From Prochlorococcus sp. MIT 1300 (GTDB lineage: Bacteria > Cyanobacteriota > Cyanobacteriia > PCC-6307 > Cyanobiaceae), in assembly GCF_034092375.1 (NCBI RefSeq), contig NZ_CP139302.1, forward strand, positions 1,426,001 to 1,490,000: a stretch of DNA of 64,000 nucleotides, read 5' to 3'. The notes below the pieces were generated by a model that was not told the origin of the DNA, did not search any database, and saw only the letters and a program-made list of their open reading frames with translations. A program made the translations under genes and the position numbers. Numbering within the stretch: the first letter of the stretch is position 1; every line of letters starts with the position of its first letter. Below, piece after piece: positions 17,900-28,653 of this stretch.

Positions 17900-19044
17900 T
17901 AGTGATGAATCAGTTGTTATTGAAAGGGTTTGAAGTAGAACTCTTTACTGGAAGTCCTAACGGTCAAAATGTTGGAGTGGCTGTAGAAGTTACACGTGAC
18001 CTCCATGATTTTGTAAAAGAGCCTGATCATCGCAATATTGAATACATCACTAGTCCAATAAAAGATTATGCTCTTTTGAGTGAGGCTCTTCTTGCCCCAC
18101 GAAGGAGATTGAGAGAATGGCTTTCTTTGAAAAATTTAACGATTCTTCCTGGCAGTACCTTGAGTTTGGGTGATAGTGAAAGGTTCGAGCGTTCCGACCC
18201 GGTTAACCCATATCATGATTTGATTGAAGCCACTTATGGAACGCGTGTAGTCACAGCCAGTATTCATATAAATCTTGGCATAGAAGATTTGTCTGTCTTG
18301 TTTGCAGCATTGCGATTAGTTCGTTGTGAAGCTGCTTTATTTCTTGCTCTTTCAGCTAGCTCGCCTTTTTTAAATGGCTTAAGTACAGGGATGCATTCAC
18401 AAAGATGGGTTCAGTTCCCTTTGACTCCATTAAATGTCCCACTATTTGCAAACCATGGTCACTATGTTAGTTGGGTTGAAGAGCAGCTTGAAACTGGGAA
18501 TATGACTAATGAGCGGCATTTTTGGACTTCGGTAAGACCTAATGGACCTAAACGTCCCTATCAGTTAAATCGGTTAGAACTTCGGATTTGTGACTTAATT
18601 ACTGATACAAATGTGCTCTTGGCTGTGACTGCATTGTTGGAGCTGCGAGTTTTGAGCATTGTTCGGAGTCCAAATCTCAACGATCCATTTCTAGCTAGTC
18701 AATTGGATAAATATGAGCTTGCAGAATTGAGCAATAAGAACGATGTTGCTGCCGCTGAAGCGAGTTTAAATTCAACATTGCATCATTGGCGCGATGGAAG
18801 TTCAATCGTGTGCAGAGAATGGCTTGATCAAATCCTGGAGGAGGTCACGCCACTTGCTGTTGAGATGGGGTTAAGTGATCAATTAAAGCCTTTGTATTCG
18901 GTTATCACTCACGGTAATCAGGCCATGCAATGGCTAGAAGCTTATTCAACAGGTCAATCGGTAGAAGCAGTGCTCCAGAAAAGCATTGTTGCTATGCAGG
19001 CAGAAGAAACGTTTACAGGCAGGGGAGGGGTGATGTTGGGATGA
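17896..19044 (+). CDS. gshA: Glutamate-cysteine ligase, cyanobacterial type
   Basis: This 382-residue product matches the cyanobacterial GshA family: [20 protein letters not shown] at the start, [30 protein letters not shown] and [10 protein letters not shown]. It joins glutamate and cysteine with ATP, the first step of glutathione synthesis. The gene is translationally coupled at both ends: ATG overlaps the trpE stop, and its own TGA overlaps the ppc start. Confidence 0.88.
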   Translation: MIVMNQLLLKGFEVELFTGSPNGQNVGVAVEVTRDLHDFVKEPDHRNIEYITSPIKDYALLSEALLAPRRRLREWLSLKNLTILPGSTLSLGDSERFERSDPVNPYHDLIEATYGTRVVTASIHINLGIEDLSVLFAALRLVRCEAALFLALSASSPFLNGLSTGMHSQRWVQFPLTPLNVPLFANHGHYVSWVEEQLETGNMTNERHFWTSVRPNGPKRPYQLNRLELRICDLITDTNVLLAVTALLELRVLSIVRSPNLNDPFLASQLDKYELAELSNKNDVAAAEASLNSTLHHWRDGSSIVCREWLDQILEEVTPLAVEMGLSDQLKPLYSVITHGNQAMQWLEAYSTGQSVEAVLQKSIVAMQAEETFTGRGGVMLG

Positions 19045-22000
19045 TCATGCTGCAGCCAGAATCTGATAATGCTTCCATGAAGCACTCCTCACCTCAATCT
19101 TGTCAGCAAGATCGCGATAGAGGTCAGGTATTGAGTGAGGAGACTTCAGGTCGGCTTTTGAAGCAACGCTTAGAGTTGGTTGAAGATCTTTGGCAGACGG
19201 TTCTTAGAAGTGAATGTCCACCTGAACAAGCAGAGCGATTATTGAGGTTGAAAAAGCTTAGTGATCCCATTGGTCTAGAGGAAGGAAACTCGAATAGTAC
19301 GAGCGTTGCGATTGTGCTTTTGATTCGAGAGATGGATCTGGCAGAGGCAATTTCAGCTGCAAGGGCTTTTTCTCTTTATTTCCAGTTAGTTAATATTCTC
19401 GAGCAACGGATTGAAGAGGATAGTTATTTAGAAAGTATTAATAAGATAAATACTAATGAAGATGAAGAGCTTTTTGATCCATTTGCGCCTCCATTAGCCA
19501 GTCAGACTGATCCAGCCACTTTCCGTGAATTGTTTGAAAGGCTTCGGAGATTAAATGTTCCTCCTGCCCAATTGGAGACTCTTCTTTCCGAACTGGATAT
19601 TCGTTTGGTCTTTACTGCTCACCCTACAGAAATTGTGCGACATACTGTGCGACATAAGCAGCGAAAGGTGGCAAGCCTTTTGCAGCAATTGCAATCTGAT
19701 AAAGTTTACTCTGACTCTGAAAAAGGAAGTCTTAGGCTCCAGTTAGAGGAAGAGATAAGGCTTTGGTGGAGAACAGATGAGTTGCATCAGTTTAAGCCTT
19801 CTGTGTTGGATGAGGTTGATTACGCACTTCATTATTTTCAGCAGGTTTTGTTTGATGCAATGCCTCAACTTAGTAGACGAATTAGTTCTGCTTTGCGTGC
19901 TAGTTATCCAGATGTAGATATACCTCAGGCGGGCTTTTGTACCTTTGGATCATGGGTGGGCTCTGATCGAGATGGGAATCCTTCAGTTACTCCTGCGATT
20001 ACTTGGCGTACAGCTTGCTATCAGCGTCAATTGATGCTTGAGAGATATGTAACAGCTGTTAAATGCCTTAGAGATCAATTAAGTATTTCTATGCAATGGA
20101 GTCAAGTGAGTTCTCCTTTGCTTGAATCTTTAGAGATGGATAGGCTTCGTTTCCCGGAAGTCTACGAGGAACGTGCCGCACGTTATAGATTGGAACCTTA
20201 TCGCTTGAAACTCAGCTATACGCTTGAAAGGTTAAGACTTACACAGCTTCGTAACCAACAATTAGCAGAGGCAGGTTGGCAGACACCTCCAGAAGTAATT
20301 AGCCCTCTAACTGCTACGAACTCGGCAGGCGAGTCTTTTCATTATGGATCTGTTGCTGAATTCCGTAGTGATCTGGAATTGATACGTAATAGCCTTGTAA
20401 GTACGGCTTTAAGTTGTGAATCATTAGACACTCTTTTGACTCAAGTTAATATCTTCGGCTTTTCTCTAGCAAGTTTGGATATACGTCAAGAAAGTACCAG
20501 ACATAGTGATGCCTTAGACGAGCTCACGCGTTATCTAAATTTGACTAAATCATATGGAAACATGTCTGAGGATGAGAAAGTTAGTTGGTTGATGGAGGAG
20601 CTGCAAACTCGAAGGCCATTAATACCTTCAGCTGTTGATTGGTCTCCAAGTACTTCTGAGACAGTTGCAGTTTTTAGAATGTTGCATCGATTGCAGGAGG
20701 AATTTGGGAGTCGGATTTGCGGAACTTATGTGATTTCAATGAGTCACACAGTTTCAGATCTTTTGGAAGTTCTTTTATTGGCTAAAGAGGCAGGCTTGGT
20801 GGACCCTTCAGCAGGAAATGCTGATTTATTAGTTGTTCCTCTGTTCGAAACTGTTGAAGACCTTCAAAGAGCTCCTTCAGTGATGGAAGAGCTCTTTAAG
20901 ACTGATATATATCGAAATTTGCTCCCTCGAGTTGGTCAGCAAGTACAACCCCTTCAGGAATTAATGCTTGGGTATTCAGATAGTAATAAAGATTCTGGTT
21001 TTCTTTCTAGTAACTGGGAGATTCATCAAGCACAAATTGCTTTACAAGATCTTGCTTCTCGACAAGGTGTGGTTCTTAGACTTTTTCATGGTAGAGGTGG
21101 CTCTGTGGGTAGAGGTGGTGGACCAGCATATCAAGCAATTTTGGCTCAACCAAGTGGGACATTGCAAGGTCGAATAAAAATCACTGAGCAGGGTGAAGTG
21201 CTTGCTTCTAAATATAGTTTGCCGGAGTTGGCTTTATATAATTTGGAAACTGTGACTACTGCTGTTTTACAAAATAGCCTTGTAAAGAACCAACTTGATG
21301 CAACTCCAAGTTGGAATGACCTTATGACCAGATTGGCCGCACGTTCTCGTGAACATTATCGTGCGTTAGTTCATGATAATCCTGACTTGGTAGCTTTTTT
21401 CCAGGAGGTCACTCCTATTGAAGAAATCAGTAAGTTACAGATTTCTAGCCGACCCGCGAGGAGAAAGAGTGGAGCTAAAGATCTTTCTAGTTTAAGAGCT
21501 ATCCCATGGGTATTTGGATGGACGCAAAGTCGTTTTCTTTTGCCTAGTTGGTTTGGCGTAGGAACAGCCTTGGCAGCTGAAGTTGAAGCAGATTCTGATC
21601 AATTAATTCTATTGCGCACACTTAATCAACGCTGGCCTTTTTTTCGAATGTTGATTTCTAAAGTTGAGATGACTCTTTCCAAAGTTGACTTGGAACTTGC
21701 TCATCATTATATGGCGAGTTTAGGGAGTGCAGATAATCGAGAGGCCTTTAATGGGATCTTCGAAATTATTGCTAAGGAATATGGCCTTACTAGGAAATTG
21801 ATTCTTGATATTACTGGTCACAAAAGACTACTTGGAGCAGATCCTGCGCTTCAGTTATCGGTTGACCTCCGTAATCGCACTATTGTTCCTCTTGGTTTTC
21901 TCCAAGTGGCATTACTTAAGAGATTGCGTGATCAGAATCGTCAGCCCCCTATAAGTGAATCTCCTTCCTCAATGTCAGATGGAAGAACCTATAGCCGTAG

Positions 22001-22067
22001 TGAGCTTCTTAGGGGTGCATTACTAACTATTAATGGAATTGCTGCGGGAATGCGTAATACGGGTTGA
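19041..22067 (+). CDS. ppc: Phosphoenolpyruvate carboxylase
   Basis: A 1008-residue enzyme adding bicarbonate to PEP to form oxaloacetate, which refills the incomplete cyanobacterial TCA pathway. Catalytic blocks are [48 protein letters not shown] and the glycine loop [14 protein letters not shown]. The C-terminal [10 protein letters not shown] is the canonical ending. The frame runs further upstream inside gshA; the ATG at 19041 overlapping the gshA stop is chosen, by coupling and family length. Confidence 0.97.
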   Translation: MIMLQPESDNASMKHSSPQSCQQDRDRGQVLSEETSGRLLKQRLELVEDLWQTVLRSECPPEQAERLLRLKKLSDPIGLEEGNSNSTSVAIVLLIREMDLAEAISAARAFSLYFQLVNILEQRIEEDSYLESINKINTNEDEELFDPFAPPLASQTDPATFRELFERLRRLNVPPAQLETLLSELDIRLVFTAHPTEIVRHTVRHKQRKVASLLQQLQSDKVYSDSEKGSLRLQLEEEIRLWWRTDELHQFKPSVLDEVDYALHYFQQVLFDAMPQLSRRISSALRASYPDVDIPQAGFCTFGSWVGSDRDGNPSVTPAITWRTACYQRQLMLERYVTAVKCLRDQLSISMQWSQVSSPLLESLEMDRLRFPEVYEERAARYRLEPYRLKLSYTLERLRLTQLRNQQLAEAGWQTPPEVISPLTATNSAGESFHYGSVAEFRSDLELIRNSLVSTALSCESLDTLLTQVNIFGFSLASLDIRQESTRHSDALDELTRYLNLTKSYGNMSEDEKVSWLMEELQTRRPLIPSAVDWSPSTSETVAVFRMLHRLQEEFGSRICGTYVISMSHTVSDLLEVLLLAKEAGLVDPSAGNADLLVVPLFETVEDLQRAPSVMEELFKTDIYRNLLPRVGQQVQPLQELMLGYSDSNKDSGFLSSNWEIHQAQIALQDLASRQGVVLRLFHGRGGSVGRGGGPAYQAILAQPSGTLQGRIKITEQGEVLASKYSLPELALYNLETVTTAVLQNSLVKNQLDATPSWNDLMTRLAARSREHYRALVHDNPDLVAFFQEVTPIEEISKLQISSRPARRKSGAKDLSSLRAIPWVFGWTQSRFLLPSWFGVGTALAAEVEADSDQLILLRTLNQRWPFFRMLISKVEMTLSKVDLELAHHYMASLGSADNREAFNGIFEIIAKEYGLTRKLILDITGHKRLLGADPALQLSVDLRNRTIVPLGFLQVALLKRLRDQNRQPPISESPSSMSDGRTYSRSELLRGALLTINGIAAGMRNTG

Positions 22068-22530
22068 TAAAACTTTGTTTCGTTTGACACCTAATTCTTC
22101 TTCGCCAGAACTCCCTATTGGCTTTAGCTTGGATTGGGAAAAAGTACCCAATCCTGATGATTTGAATCGATTACTTTCTTTGTGCCATGAATCAACACAT
22201 CCTAATGAGAAATTGACTTTAGCTTTACAAAGGAGTTTTTGCCATTTGAGTATATTAGAAGAAAAGACATTCAAGCTTGTTGGCTTCGTGAGAGCTACTA
22301 GTGACATGGGGTTAAATGCAAATCTTTGGAATCTTGTAGCTCTTCCTGGTCAACAGCAACATCATTTCTTTTCGGTGTTAATTTTTCAAATGCTTGGAAC
22401 TTTGAAGCGTCAGATGCCTGGATGTAGCATTTCTGTTTCTGGTTCCTCTATGGCGTTAGGAGCTTTGAAGGATTATGGTTTTTTAGTGGACCCAGGGGGA
22501 ATTAGAGCTATGGGGTTAAGGCTCAAATAA
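22033..22530 (+). CDS. GNAT-like hypothetical protein
   Basis: The 165-residue product has a faint N-acetyltransferase look: [25 protein letters not shown] could be the beta-strand before the acetyl-CoA site, with a helix and [10 protein letters not shown] after it. The canonical Q/RxxGxG loop is not clear, so activity is uncertain. The only early ATG, at 22033, makes it overlap the end of ppc by 35 bases in another frame. Confidence 0.75.
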   Translation: MELLRECVIRVDKTLFRLTPNSSSPELPIGFSLDWEKVPNPDDLNRLLSLCHESTHPNEKLTLALQRSFCHLSILEEKTFKLVGFVRATSDMGLNANLWNLVALPGQQQHHFFSVLIFQMLGTLKRQMPGCSISVSGSSMALGALKDYGFLVDPGGIRAMGLRLK

Positions 22531-22554
22531 GCCTTGTTGAATTTCAAAGATTTA

Positions 22555-22628
22555 CGAGCATGGAGGGACTCGAACCCCCGACCCTCAGAACCGGAATCTG
22601 ATGCTCTATCCAACTGAGCTACATGCCC
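22555..22628 (-). tRNA. tRNA-Arg (CCG)
   Basis: The minus strand gives a 74-base cloverleaf. Acceptor GGGCATG pairs with CATGCTC (one G·U) and is followed by G; the D arm has AGCTCAGTTGGAT; the anticodon loop is TTCCGGT with CCG; the TψC arm has GGTTCGAGTCC. CCA is not encoded. Confidence 0.96.
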
Positions 22629-22713
22629 TTGATAAGGCCTCGTACCACTAATAGAGCAAGACTCATCAGTGGCATATATCAAGTTACCTTAATCACAAGC
22701 TGCTAACACTTCC

Positions 22714-23823
22714 ATGCGGCTTCAACGGCTAGAACTAAGTGGGTTTCGAAACTATGAGAGCCTTCAGTTGGATTTGACTGAACGCAGGCTATTGATCACT
22801 GGACCTAATGGAACTGGAAAATCAAATCTCTTAGAGGCTGTAGAGCTCGTTGGTAGTTTGCGCTCTCACCGTTGTAGCAGAGATCAAGATCTTATTAATT
22901 GGGATTCAAATAAGGCGATAATTCGTGCGATTGCAAATGATAATGAAAGCCTTGAGCTGGAACTGAAACGAAAGGGTGGGCGCCAAGCAAGAAGAAACGA
23001 AAAGCTCCTTGGCAGGCAACTGGATTTAATTGGCCCCTTGAGGTGTGTTGGTTTTAGTTCTCTTGATCTTGAATTGGTAAGGGGTGAACCTAGCCTTAGA
23101 AGAAATTGGTTGGATCGAGTTGTACAGCAACTGGAACCAATTTATTCAGACTTGATTACGAGATATACCAAGCTTTTAAGACAAAGATCTCAACTATGGC
23201 GAAATTGGCAGCAATGGTCATCAATCCATGAGAGGGACTCGATGCTTGATGCTTTCGATGTTCAATTGGCCTTAGTAAGTACTCGTATACATCGTCGGCG
23301 GGCTAGAGCTTTGGCACATTTACAGCCATTGGCTGCAACTTGGCAACAGACACTTAGTAAAGGTCAAGAAAGTTTGGAGTTGGTTTATATGCCTGGAAGT
23401 TGTTTAGAGGGGGAAGAGGCTGAGCAGCCTTGGAGATTTTCCATTGAAAAGCAGCTATTAGCTCAGCGCGCAGATGAGGAGAGATTAGGCGCTTGTCGCG
23501 TTGGTCCTCATCGGGATGAAGTGGGCCTTTTACTCAATGGAGTTGTCGCTAGGCGCTTTGCTTCTTCCGGGCAACAACGCACTGTTGTTCTTGCATTGAA
23601 ACTTGCAGAACTTGAATTGGTTGGGCAGGTCTTTGGAGAGCCCCCTTTATTGTTGCTTGATGATGTGTTGGCTGAATTAGATCCGATGAGACAGATGCTC
23701 TTGCTTAAGGCTGTAGGGGAGACTCATCAATGTTTAGTAAGTGCCACCCACCTGCAATTGTTTGAGGGTGATTGGCAAAAGCATTCTCAAGTGCTTCGAG
23801 CTGAGTCGCTTAATTCAATTTGA
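22714..23823 (+). CDS. recF: DNA repair/replication protein RecF
   Basis: A 369-residue SMC-like ATPase that helps load RecA at gaps through RecOR. Walker A GPNGTGKS is at 30-37, the signature [17 protein letters not shown] and Walker [13 protein letters not shown] are near the end. ATG start 85 bases after the tRNA-Arg, divergent from it. Confidence 0.95.
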   Translation: MRLQRLELSGFRNYESLQLDLTERRLLITGPNGTGKSNLLEAVELVGSLRSHRCSRDQDLINWDSNKAIIRAIANDNESLELELKRKGGRQARRNEKLLGRQLDLIGPLRCVGFSSLDLELVRGEPSLRRNWLDRVVQQLEPIYSDLITRYTKLLRQRSQLWRNWQQWSSIHERDSMLDAFDVQLALVSTRIHRRRARALAHLQPLAATWQQTLSKGQESLELVYMPGSCLEGEEAEQPWRFSIEKQLLAQRADEERLGACRVGPHRDEVGLLLNGVVARRFASSGQQRTVVLALKLAELELVGQVFGEPPLLLLDDVLAELDPMRQMLLLKAVGETHQCLVSATHLQLFEGDWQKHSQVLRAESLNSI

Positions 23824-23861
23824 GGCGTCAGTTAAGGTAGTCAGCCTTTCCCCTTGGCCAG

Positions 23862-24359
23862 ATGGAGCACATTTTGTCTTGCCTGCATCCGAATCCAGGA
23901 TGGGACCATGCTGACTGTCAGGAGTTTTCTTGCTCAGCTGCTGATGGTTCGACAGATATGGTTGGCAAGCATTGCATCCTCGAATTGTATGAATGCGATA
24001 AAGCAAAACTGAATGACGAAGCGTTTTTGAGGACTTCTATAACATCAGCTGCAAAGGGGGCTGGGGCAACACTTTTAAATTTAATTACTCATCGATTTGA
24101 GCCCCAAGGGGTCACTGGTTTGGCTCTTTTAGCTGAATCCCATATTTCCATTCATACATGGCCAGAAAGTGGTTATGCAGCAGTCGATGTATTTACTTGT
24201 GGAGATCACACAATGCCAGAACTGGCATGCGAGTTTTTAAGGCGAGAGTTTTCTGCTAAAAGTTTCTCTCTAAAAAGCTTTAAGAGAGAAACGCCTGAAT
24301 CCTTAACAAAGGAAATTAGAACTCCAATAGAAACTTCTGGCAGATATCGCAACAGCTAA
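23862..24359 (+). CDS. speD: S-adenosylmethionine decarboxylase proenzyme SpeD
   Basis: A 165-residue pyruvoyl-dependent enzyme of polyamine synthesis. The chain cleaves itself at E92-S93 in [14 protein letters not shown], turning the serine into the pyruvoyl group; H98 and C113 ([10 protein letters not shown]) are the other usual active-site residues. The N-terminus is about 30 residues longer than the usual bacterial short form, and [11 protein letters not shown] starts at 35. An internal ATG at 23958 is the alternative start. Confidence 0.92.
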   Translation: MEHILSCLHPNPGWDHADCQEFSCSAADGSTDMVGKHCILELYECDKAKLNDEAFLRTSITSAAKGAGATLLNLITHRFEPQGVTGLALLAESHISIHTWPESGYAAVDVFTCGDHTMPELACEFLRREFSAKSFSLKSFKRETPESLTKEIRTPIETSGRYRNS

Positions 24360-24390
24360 GATCTGAAAATTTATTATTTTTTAGATCTTA
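24357..24390. terminator. Bidirectional hairpin between speD and larE
   Basis: TAAGATCTGAAAA (24357-24369) pairs with TTTTTAGATCTTA (24378-24390) in a 13-bp stem with one G·T and an 8-base loop. It overlaps the stop codons of both convergent genes. The T-rich arm suits termination of speD and the A-rich arm suits larE. Confidence 0.6.
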
Positions 24391-25252
24391 TTTTGATTGA
24401 GCGGTTTAACTTTCCACTGATTAATCCTTCAAGATCTAAAGTTACTGTATTGAATCCTAGTTTAAGGAAATAGTCTACAATTTCTTTTCTATTTATGTTA
24501 TATAGGAAGTCGCCAATGCGCTCCGAAGGTAATTCAATAGATGCGCTTAAGCCTTGAACTCTTACTCTTGATATAGGGAATCCATTGTTTCTTAGCCAGC
24601 TTTCTGCTTTATTCACTTGAGATAAAAGTTCAGAGCTGATCATTTGCCCATATGGAAAGCGTGACGATAAACATGGTTGTGCTGGTTTTTCCCACCAGGG
24701 GAATCCAAGTGCTTTTGAAATTTTGCGAACACCAATCTTCGAGATGCCTAAATCTGCTAATGGTGAAATTACGCCTGCTTTTTTTGCTGCTTCGATCCCT
24801 GGACGATAATCGGCAAGGTCATCATGGTTGACTCCATCAATAACCTGTGAGCCTTGGGAGGCTTGTGCAATGACCTTCAAATGTGTATGCAGTTCCTTTT
24901 TGCATGCAAAACAACGATCTTCTGGGTTCTCGTTATACCCAGGATCTTTTAGTTCATTGGTTTCACACTCAATATGACGAATGCCTATCCATAAGGCTTG
25001 TTTTCTTGCTTCAACTAGAAGATGGGGTGCCAAGGCTGGAGATACACCTGTAATGGCTAAAGCATCTGTGCCTAGTTGTTCTTGCGCTATGGCTGTGACA
25101 AGAGTGCTATCCACGCCTCCTGAATAGGCAACACAAACATGCTTCAGTTGTGCAATATTCTTTCGTAAGAGATTCAGTTGGTCTTGTTCGAATTTCGGTA
25201 GAGCCTCCAATTGGCGAAACAAGCTACCTTTTGCATTTCGTTCAACCATCAT
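24374..25252 (-). CDS. larE: LarE-like ATP-dependent sulfur transferase
   Basis: A PP-loop ATPase of about 292 residues. The P-loop is YSGGVDSTLV. Three cysteines, C114 and C117 (CFAC) and C194 (QPCLSSRF), are placed like those that bind a [4Fe-4S] cluster in cluster-type LarE proteins; in the lactobacillar form a single cysteine gives up its sulfur. LarE builds the nickel-pincer cofactor of lactate racemase, but no larB, larC or larA is in the window. The frame extends to TTG at 25282; ATG at 25252 is preferred. Another sulfur-transfer role is possible. Confidence 0.82.
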   Translation of the reverse strand: MMVERNAKGSLFRQLEALPKFEQDQLNLLRKNIAQLKHVCVAYSGGVDSTLVTAIAQEQLGTDALAITGVSPALAPHLLVEARKQALWIGIRHIECETNELKDPGYNENPEDRCFACKKELHTHLKVIAQASQGSQVIDGVNHDDLADYRPGIEAAKKAGVISPLADLGISKIGVRKISKALGFPWWEKPAQPCLSSRFPYGQMISSELLSQVNKAESWLRNNGFPISRVRVQGLSASIELPSERIGDFLYNINRKEIVDYFLKLGFNTVTLDLEGLISGKLNRSIKIRSKK

Positions 25253-25300
25253 TTCTCTCGTCTTGTTCTGGTTAAGCTCCAAAAGTAAATCGATCCTTAG

Positions 25301-26509
25301 ATGGAGTCATCAACGGACAAAGGAAGCAATTCAACAACTAGTCAATCTTCTCGAGCCAAAAGGGCTAGAGGGATTGGGATTGTAACGGCTTCTGATAGTC
25401 AGGAGCGATTACAGGGCCAGCTTCACGTTTATGACGGTGATGGGAAGGGGAAAAGTCAGGCTGCCTTAGGTGTTGTTTTACGCACGATTGGATTGGGCAT
25501 ATGTGAAAAAAGGCGTACAAGAGTTTTGTTATTAAGGTTTTTGAAGGGGCCTGGGCGCTCTTACGACGAGGATGCTGCGATTGAGGCTCTGCAGCAGGGC
25601 TTCCCTCATTTAATTGATCAGGTCCGTACTGGACGGGGAGATTTTTTTACTGCTGAAGAGGTAACCAAATTTGATCTTCAGGAGGCTCGTCGAGGTTGGG
25701 ATATCGCAAAGGGAGCTATCGCAAGTGCTCTTTATTCGGTCGTTGTACTTGATGAGTTAAACCCTGTTTTGGACCTTGACTTGTTACCTGTAGAAGATGT
25801 TGTCCAAACACTTAAAAGTAGACCTGCAGGCATGGAAATAATTATTACTGGTAGAGCTGCGCCAAAGGATTTAATTCAAGTCGCTGATTTGCATTCAGAA
25901 ATGCGTGCACATAGGCGGCCTGAAAATAGTGAAATTAACATTTCAAATCTACATATGAATGGAGGAATTGAGGTTTATACAGGAGAAGGAAAGGGGAAAT
26001 CTACCAGTGCATTAGGTAAGGCTTTGCAGGCCATAGGTAAAGGAATTAGCCAGGATAAAAGTCATCGAGTATTGATTTTGCAATGGTTGAAAGGCGGAAC
26101 TGGTTATACCGAGGATGCAGCAATTGAGGCTCTCCGCGAGAGTTACCCGCATTTAGTTGATCATCTTCGCTCTGGGAGGGATGCGATTGTTTGGAGAGGG
26201 CAACAAAAACCGATTGATTATGTTGAAGCTGAAAGAGCTTGGGAGATAGCTAGGGCTGCAATAACTAGCGGACTCTATAAAACAGTTATACTTGATGAAT
26301 TGAACCCAAGTGTTGATTTAGAATTACTACCTGTTGAACCAATTGTTCAAACTTTGCTGCGTAAGCCAGCCGAAACTGAAGTGGTAATTACTGGAAGATG
26401 TAAAAATCCCCCCGCTTATTTTGATTTAGCAAGTGTCCATTCCGAAATGGTTTGTCATAAGCACTATGCAGAACAAGGAGTTGACCTTAAGCGGGGTGTG
26501 GATTATTAG
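25301..26509 (+). CDS. cobO: Tandem CobO/BtuR-type ATP:corrinoid adenosyltransferase
   Basis: The 402-residue product holds two copies of the same roughly 180-residue domain. Walker A is GDGKGKSQ (46-53) in the first and GEGKGKST (228-235) in the second; both have DELNP (151-155 and 332-336), EDAAIEAL and TGR near the end. CobO/BtuR transfers an adenosyl group to corrinoids for coenzyme B12. A fused double copy is unusual. The second copy keeps the standard KST; the first has KSQ. The 3' end overlaps the convergent moeB by 23 bases. Confidence 0.85.
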   Translation: MESSTDKGSNSTTSQSSRAKRARGIGIVTASDSQERLQGQLHVYDGDGKGKSQAALGVVLRTIGLGICEKRRTRVLLLRFLKGPGRSYDEDAAIEALQQGFPHLIDQVRTGRGDFFTAEEVTKFDLQEARRGWDIAKGAIASALYSVVVLDELNPVLDLDLLPVEDVVQTLKSRPAGMEIIITGRAAPKDLIQVADLHSEMRAHRRPENSEINISNLHMNGGIEVYTGEGKGKSTSALGKALQAIGKGISQDKSHRVLILQWLKGGTGYTEDAAIEALRESYPHLVDHLRSGRDAIVWRGQQKPIDYVEAERAWEIARAAITSGLYKTVILDELNPSVDLELLPVEPIVQTLLRKPAETEVVITGRCKNPPAYFDLASVHSEMVCHKHYAEQGVDLKRGVDY

Positions 26510-27656
26510 TTTCTGCATTCCATGCATCTATCCCTCCAATTACATTAATTCCTTTAATGCCATGGCGAGAAAGCTCTCGAATGGCTTTAAGGGACCTATG
26601 ACCACTTTTGCAATGGATAAAGAGTTTTCGCCCTTTAGCCATTGCTTTGATTTCTTCTACTAATTCCCCATTCTCTATTTGTGAAAGAGGGTATAGTTTA
26701 GCCCCTTTGATGGAAGATATTTGATTTTCATGAGGCATTCTTACATCTATAAGAATTATTGAGTCTGGGTTTTCCGACATCATAATTTTTAACTTTCCAG
26801 CTGATATGGTTTCAATCTGATTAGTGATTTCAAGATCTTTGCTTGTATCCTTTGATTGGCAAAATTTCTTGTAGTCGATTAAATTAGTTATTTTTGCACT
26901 ATTGGGATTTTTCTTGAGCTTTAGTTCTCTAAAATGCATATTTAGTGCATTAAAAACCAGCAATCTTCCGTTTAAAATGGATCCAATCTCTGTAATTATT
27001 TTGATAACTTCAGAGGCCTGTATAACACCAATTAATCCAGGCACTACTCCTATAACACCAGCCTGTGCACATGAAGGAATCAGTTCTTCTGGGGGAGGCA
27101 CAGGCAGTAGATCCCTATAGTTTGGGCTATTTTTCGTAAGATTAAATACTGAAACTTGCCCTTCAAACTGCTGGACTGAGCCATAGACATTTGGCTTCTC
27201 TAGGATCACACATGCATCATTTAATAAATAACGTGATGGGAAATTGTCTGTACAATCGCAAACAATATCATAGGGTTTAATTATTTCTAGAGCATTTGTT
27301 GGCGAGATCTTTTCATTGTATAAGTTTATCTGGCAAAAAGGGTTGATTTCAAGTAAGCGTGCTTTGGCAGATGCAGTTTTGTTTTCCCCTATCCACTCGG
27401 TTGAATGGATTATTTGCCTCTGAAGATTGGATTCTTCAACAATATCAAAATCTACTATTCCTATTTTGCCGACTCCTGCAGAAGCTAGATAAAGCAAAAG
27501 AGGTGAGCCAAGTCCGCCACTTCCTACGCAAAGAACTGAAGAGGCTTTGAGTTTCTTTTGTCCTTCAATCCCAATCTCTGCAAGTGAGAGGTGCCTTGCG
27601 TATCGCAGCAGCTCTTTATTACTTAAAGAAGTTTCGTCGGCAATGTCATGGGCCAT
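26487..27656 (-). CDS. moeB: MoeB/ThiF-type E1-like enzyme with rhodanese domain
   Basis: A 389-residue fusion. The N-terminal adenylating domain has GSGGLG (45-50), DFDIVEESNLQRQ, the NLQRQ motif and the active-site segment PSCAQAGVIGVVPG. The C-terminal rhodanese domain (about 280-385) has HCKSGHRS with its sulfur-carrying cysteine. Such proteins activate the C-terminus of a small ubiquitin-like carrier (MoaD, ThiS) and pass sulfur to it. The zinc CxxC pairs of many MoeB proteins were not found. It lies 31 bases downstream of the JAMM gene on the same strand. Confidence 0.92.
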   Translation of the reverse strand: MAHDIADETSLSNKELLRYARHLSLAEIGIEGQKKLKASSVLCVGSGGLGSPLLLYLASAGVGKIGIVDFDIVEESNLQRQIIHSTEWIGENKTASAKARLLEINPFCQINLYNEKISPTNALEIIKPYDIVCDCTDNFPSRYLLNDACVILEKPNVYGSVQQFEGQVSVFNLTKNSPNYRDLLPVPPPEELIPSCAQAGVIGVVPGLIGVIQASEVIKIITEIGSILNGRLLVFNALNMHFRELKLKKNPNSAKITNLIDYKKFCQSKDTSKDLEITNQIETISAGKLKIMMSENPDSIILIDVRMPHENQISSIKGAKLYPLSQIENGELVEEIKAMAKGRKLFIHCKSGHRSLKAIRELSRHGIKGINVIGGIDAWNAETNNPHPA

Positions 27657-27687
27657 TTATTTTGTCCTTGCTTTCACTATGCTCTTA

Positions 27688-28188
27688 CTAGTTCTCAAAA
27701 TGCGCCACTCGCTTAGGTGCAGAGGACTGGCCTCCTGGGAGCCACCAGGATTGAATTAGTCCAGTTTTTGAAAGAATCACCATAAGCCTTGGAGAAGATG
27801 CCCAGAAACGATCTGTACGTGAAGGTATAGCTTCTCCCAATGGGTGAGAGTGTGCTGACCCTAAAACTTCCCAATTGTGCTTCCGAGCCCAACGTTGTGC
27901 GTGTAATTGTTCTCTTGGGTCAATTAAAAAATGGTTGGCTTTGGAAAAATGGTCATCGCGGTTAAATCTTTGAGGATTGAGCCGTTCAATTAGGGCGAAT
28001 GAGTTGTCTCCCCAAATATTGCAGCATGGCCAGATAAGTCGAACATTCCAGATCTTCTTTGACCCTGATATATCAGATTTTTCGTGGTCTCCTACTAATA
28101 GTGCGCAGCCTTCTTGCGGTGCTACTGCAAGCAGACTTTCACGGAGAACTATCAGGCAATCGCCATCGAATTTCAGAACCCCTGGCAT
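27688..28188 (-). CDS. JAMM/Mov34-type metalloprotease
   Basis: The 166-residue product carries the JAMM motif HSHP (H113, H115), followed by S123 and D126 with HxHPx6Sx2D spacing, and an upstream glutamate, E26 in EGCALLVGD. These bind zinc and cut peptides or isopeptides next to ubiquitin-like domains. Bacterial homologues trim or process sulfur-carrier proteins and often sit beside MoeB, as here. The frame extends to an ATG at 28227, only 14 bases from the divergent CURT1-like gene; ATG at 28188 gives a usual N-terminus and leaves promoter space. Confidence 0.85.
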   Translation of the reverse strand: MPGVLKFDGDCLIVLRESLLAVAPQEGCALLVGDHEKSDISGSKKIWNVRLIWPCCNIWGDNSFALIERLNPQRFNRDDHFSKANHFLIDPREQLHAQRWARKHNWEVLGSAHSHPLGEAIPSRTDRFWASSPRLMVILSKTGLIQSWWLPGGQSSAPKRVAHFEN

Positions 28189-28241
28189 TACATAGATGTA
28201 TTCGATATTCTCAACACATATTTGCATTCAGTGTTGTGTTC

Positions 28242-28631
28242 ATGAGCGACTCAAGTCCTGAGGCAAGCAATGCCTCGACTAACGACACTTCCAGTATGGG
28301 CAATGAAACTAGCAACGGCGATGAGAACAGTTTCTCAGAGCGATACAGCCAGGTAATGGGATCAGTCAATCAGACCCTTAATCAAGTTGATTGGGGGCAA
28401 ATGGGTAAATACGGAAAAGCGGTTGGAATTATTGCTGTTGTAGTCATTGCACAGGTGATTATTAAAGGTGTAATTGACACCATTAATCTCCTGCCTGTAG
28501 TCCCAGGGCTTCTTGAGTTGCTGGGAGTTGTGGTTCTTGGGCAGTGGAGTTGGCAGAATTTGACTACTAGTGAAAAGCGCAACGCTGTCTTTGAGAGGGT
28601 TCAAAATCTCCGTAAGGAGTATTTGGGTTAA
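28242..28631 (+). CDS. CURT1/CAAD-domain thylakoid membrane protein
   Basis: The 129-residue product has an acidic, Ser/Asn-rich N-terminus (1-35), a helix, two adjacent membrane segments (about 65-105, with LLPVVPGLLELLGVVVLG) and a charged C-terminal amphipathic helix (EKRNAVFERVQNLRKEYL). This is the CAAD/CURT1 layout. Such proteins oligomerise at thylakoid edges and bend the membrane. The frame runs upstream across the opposite-strand JAMM gene; ATG at 28242 is the sensible start. Confidence 0.85.
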   Translation: MSDSSPEASNASTNDTSSMGNETSNGDENSFSERYSQVMGSVNQTLNQVDWGQMGKYGKAVGIIAVVVIAQVIIKGVIDTINLLPVVPGLLELLGVVVLGQWSWQNLTTSEKRNAVFERVQNLRKEYLG

Positions 28632-28653
28632 TTATTTAGGCTTTGCTTTCAAT

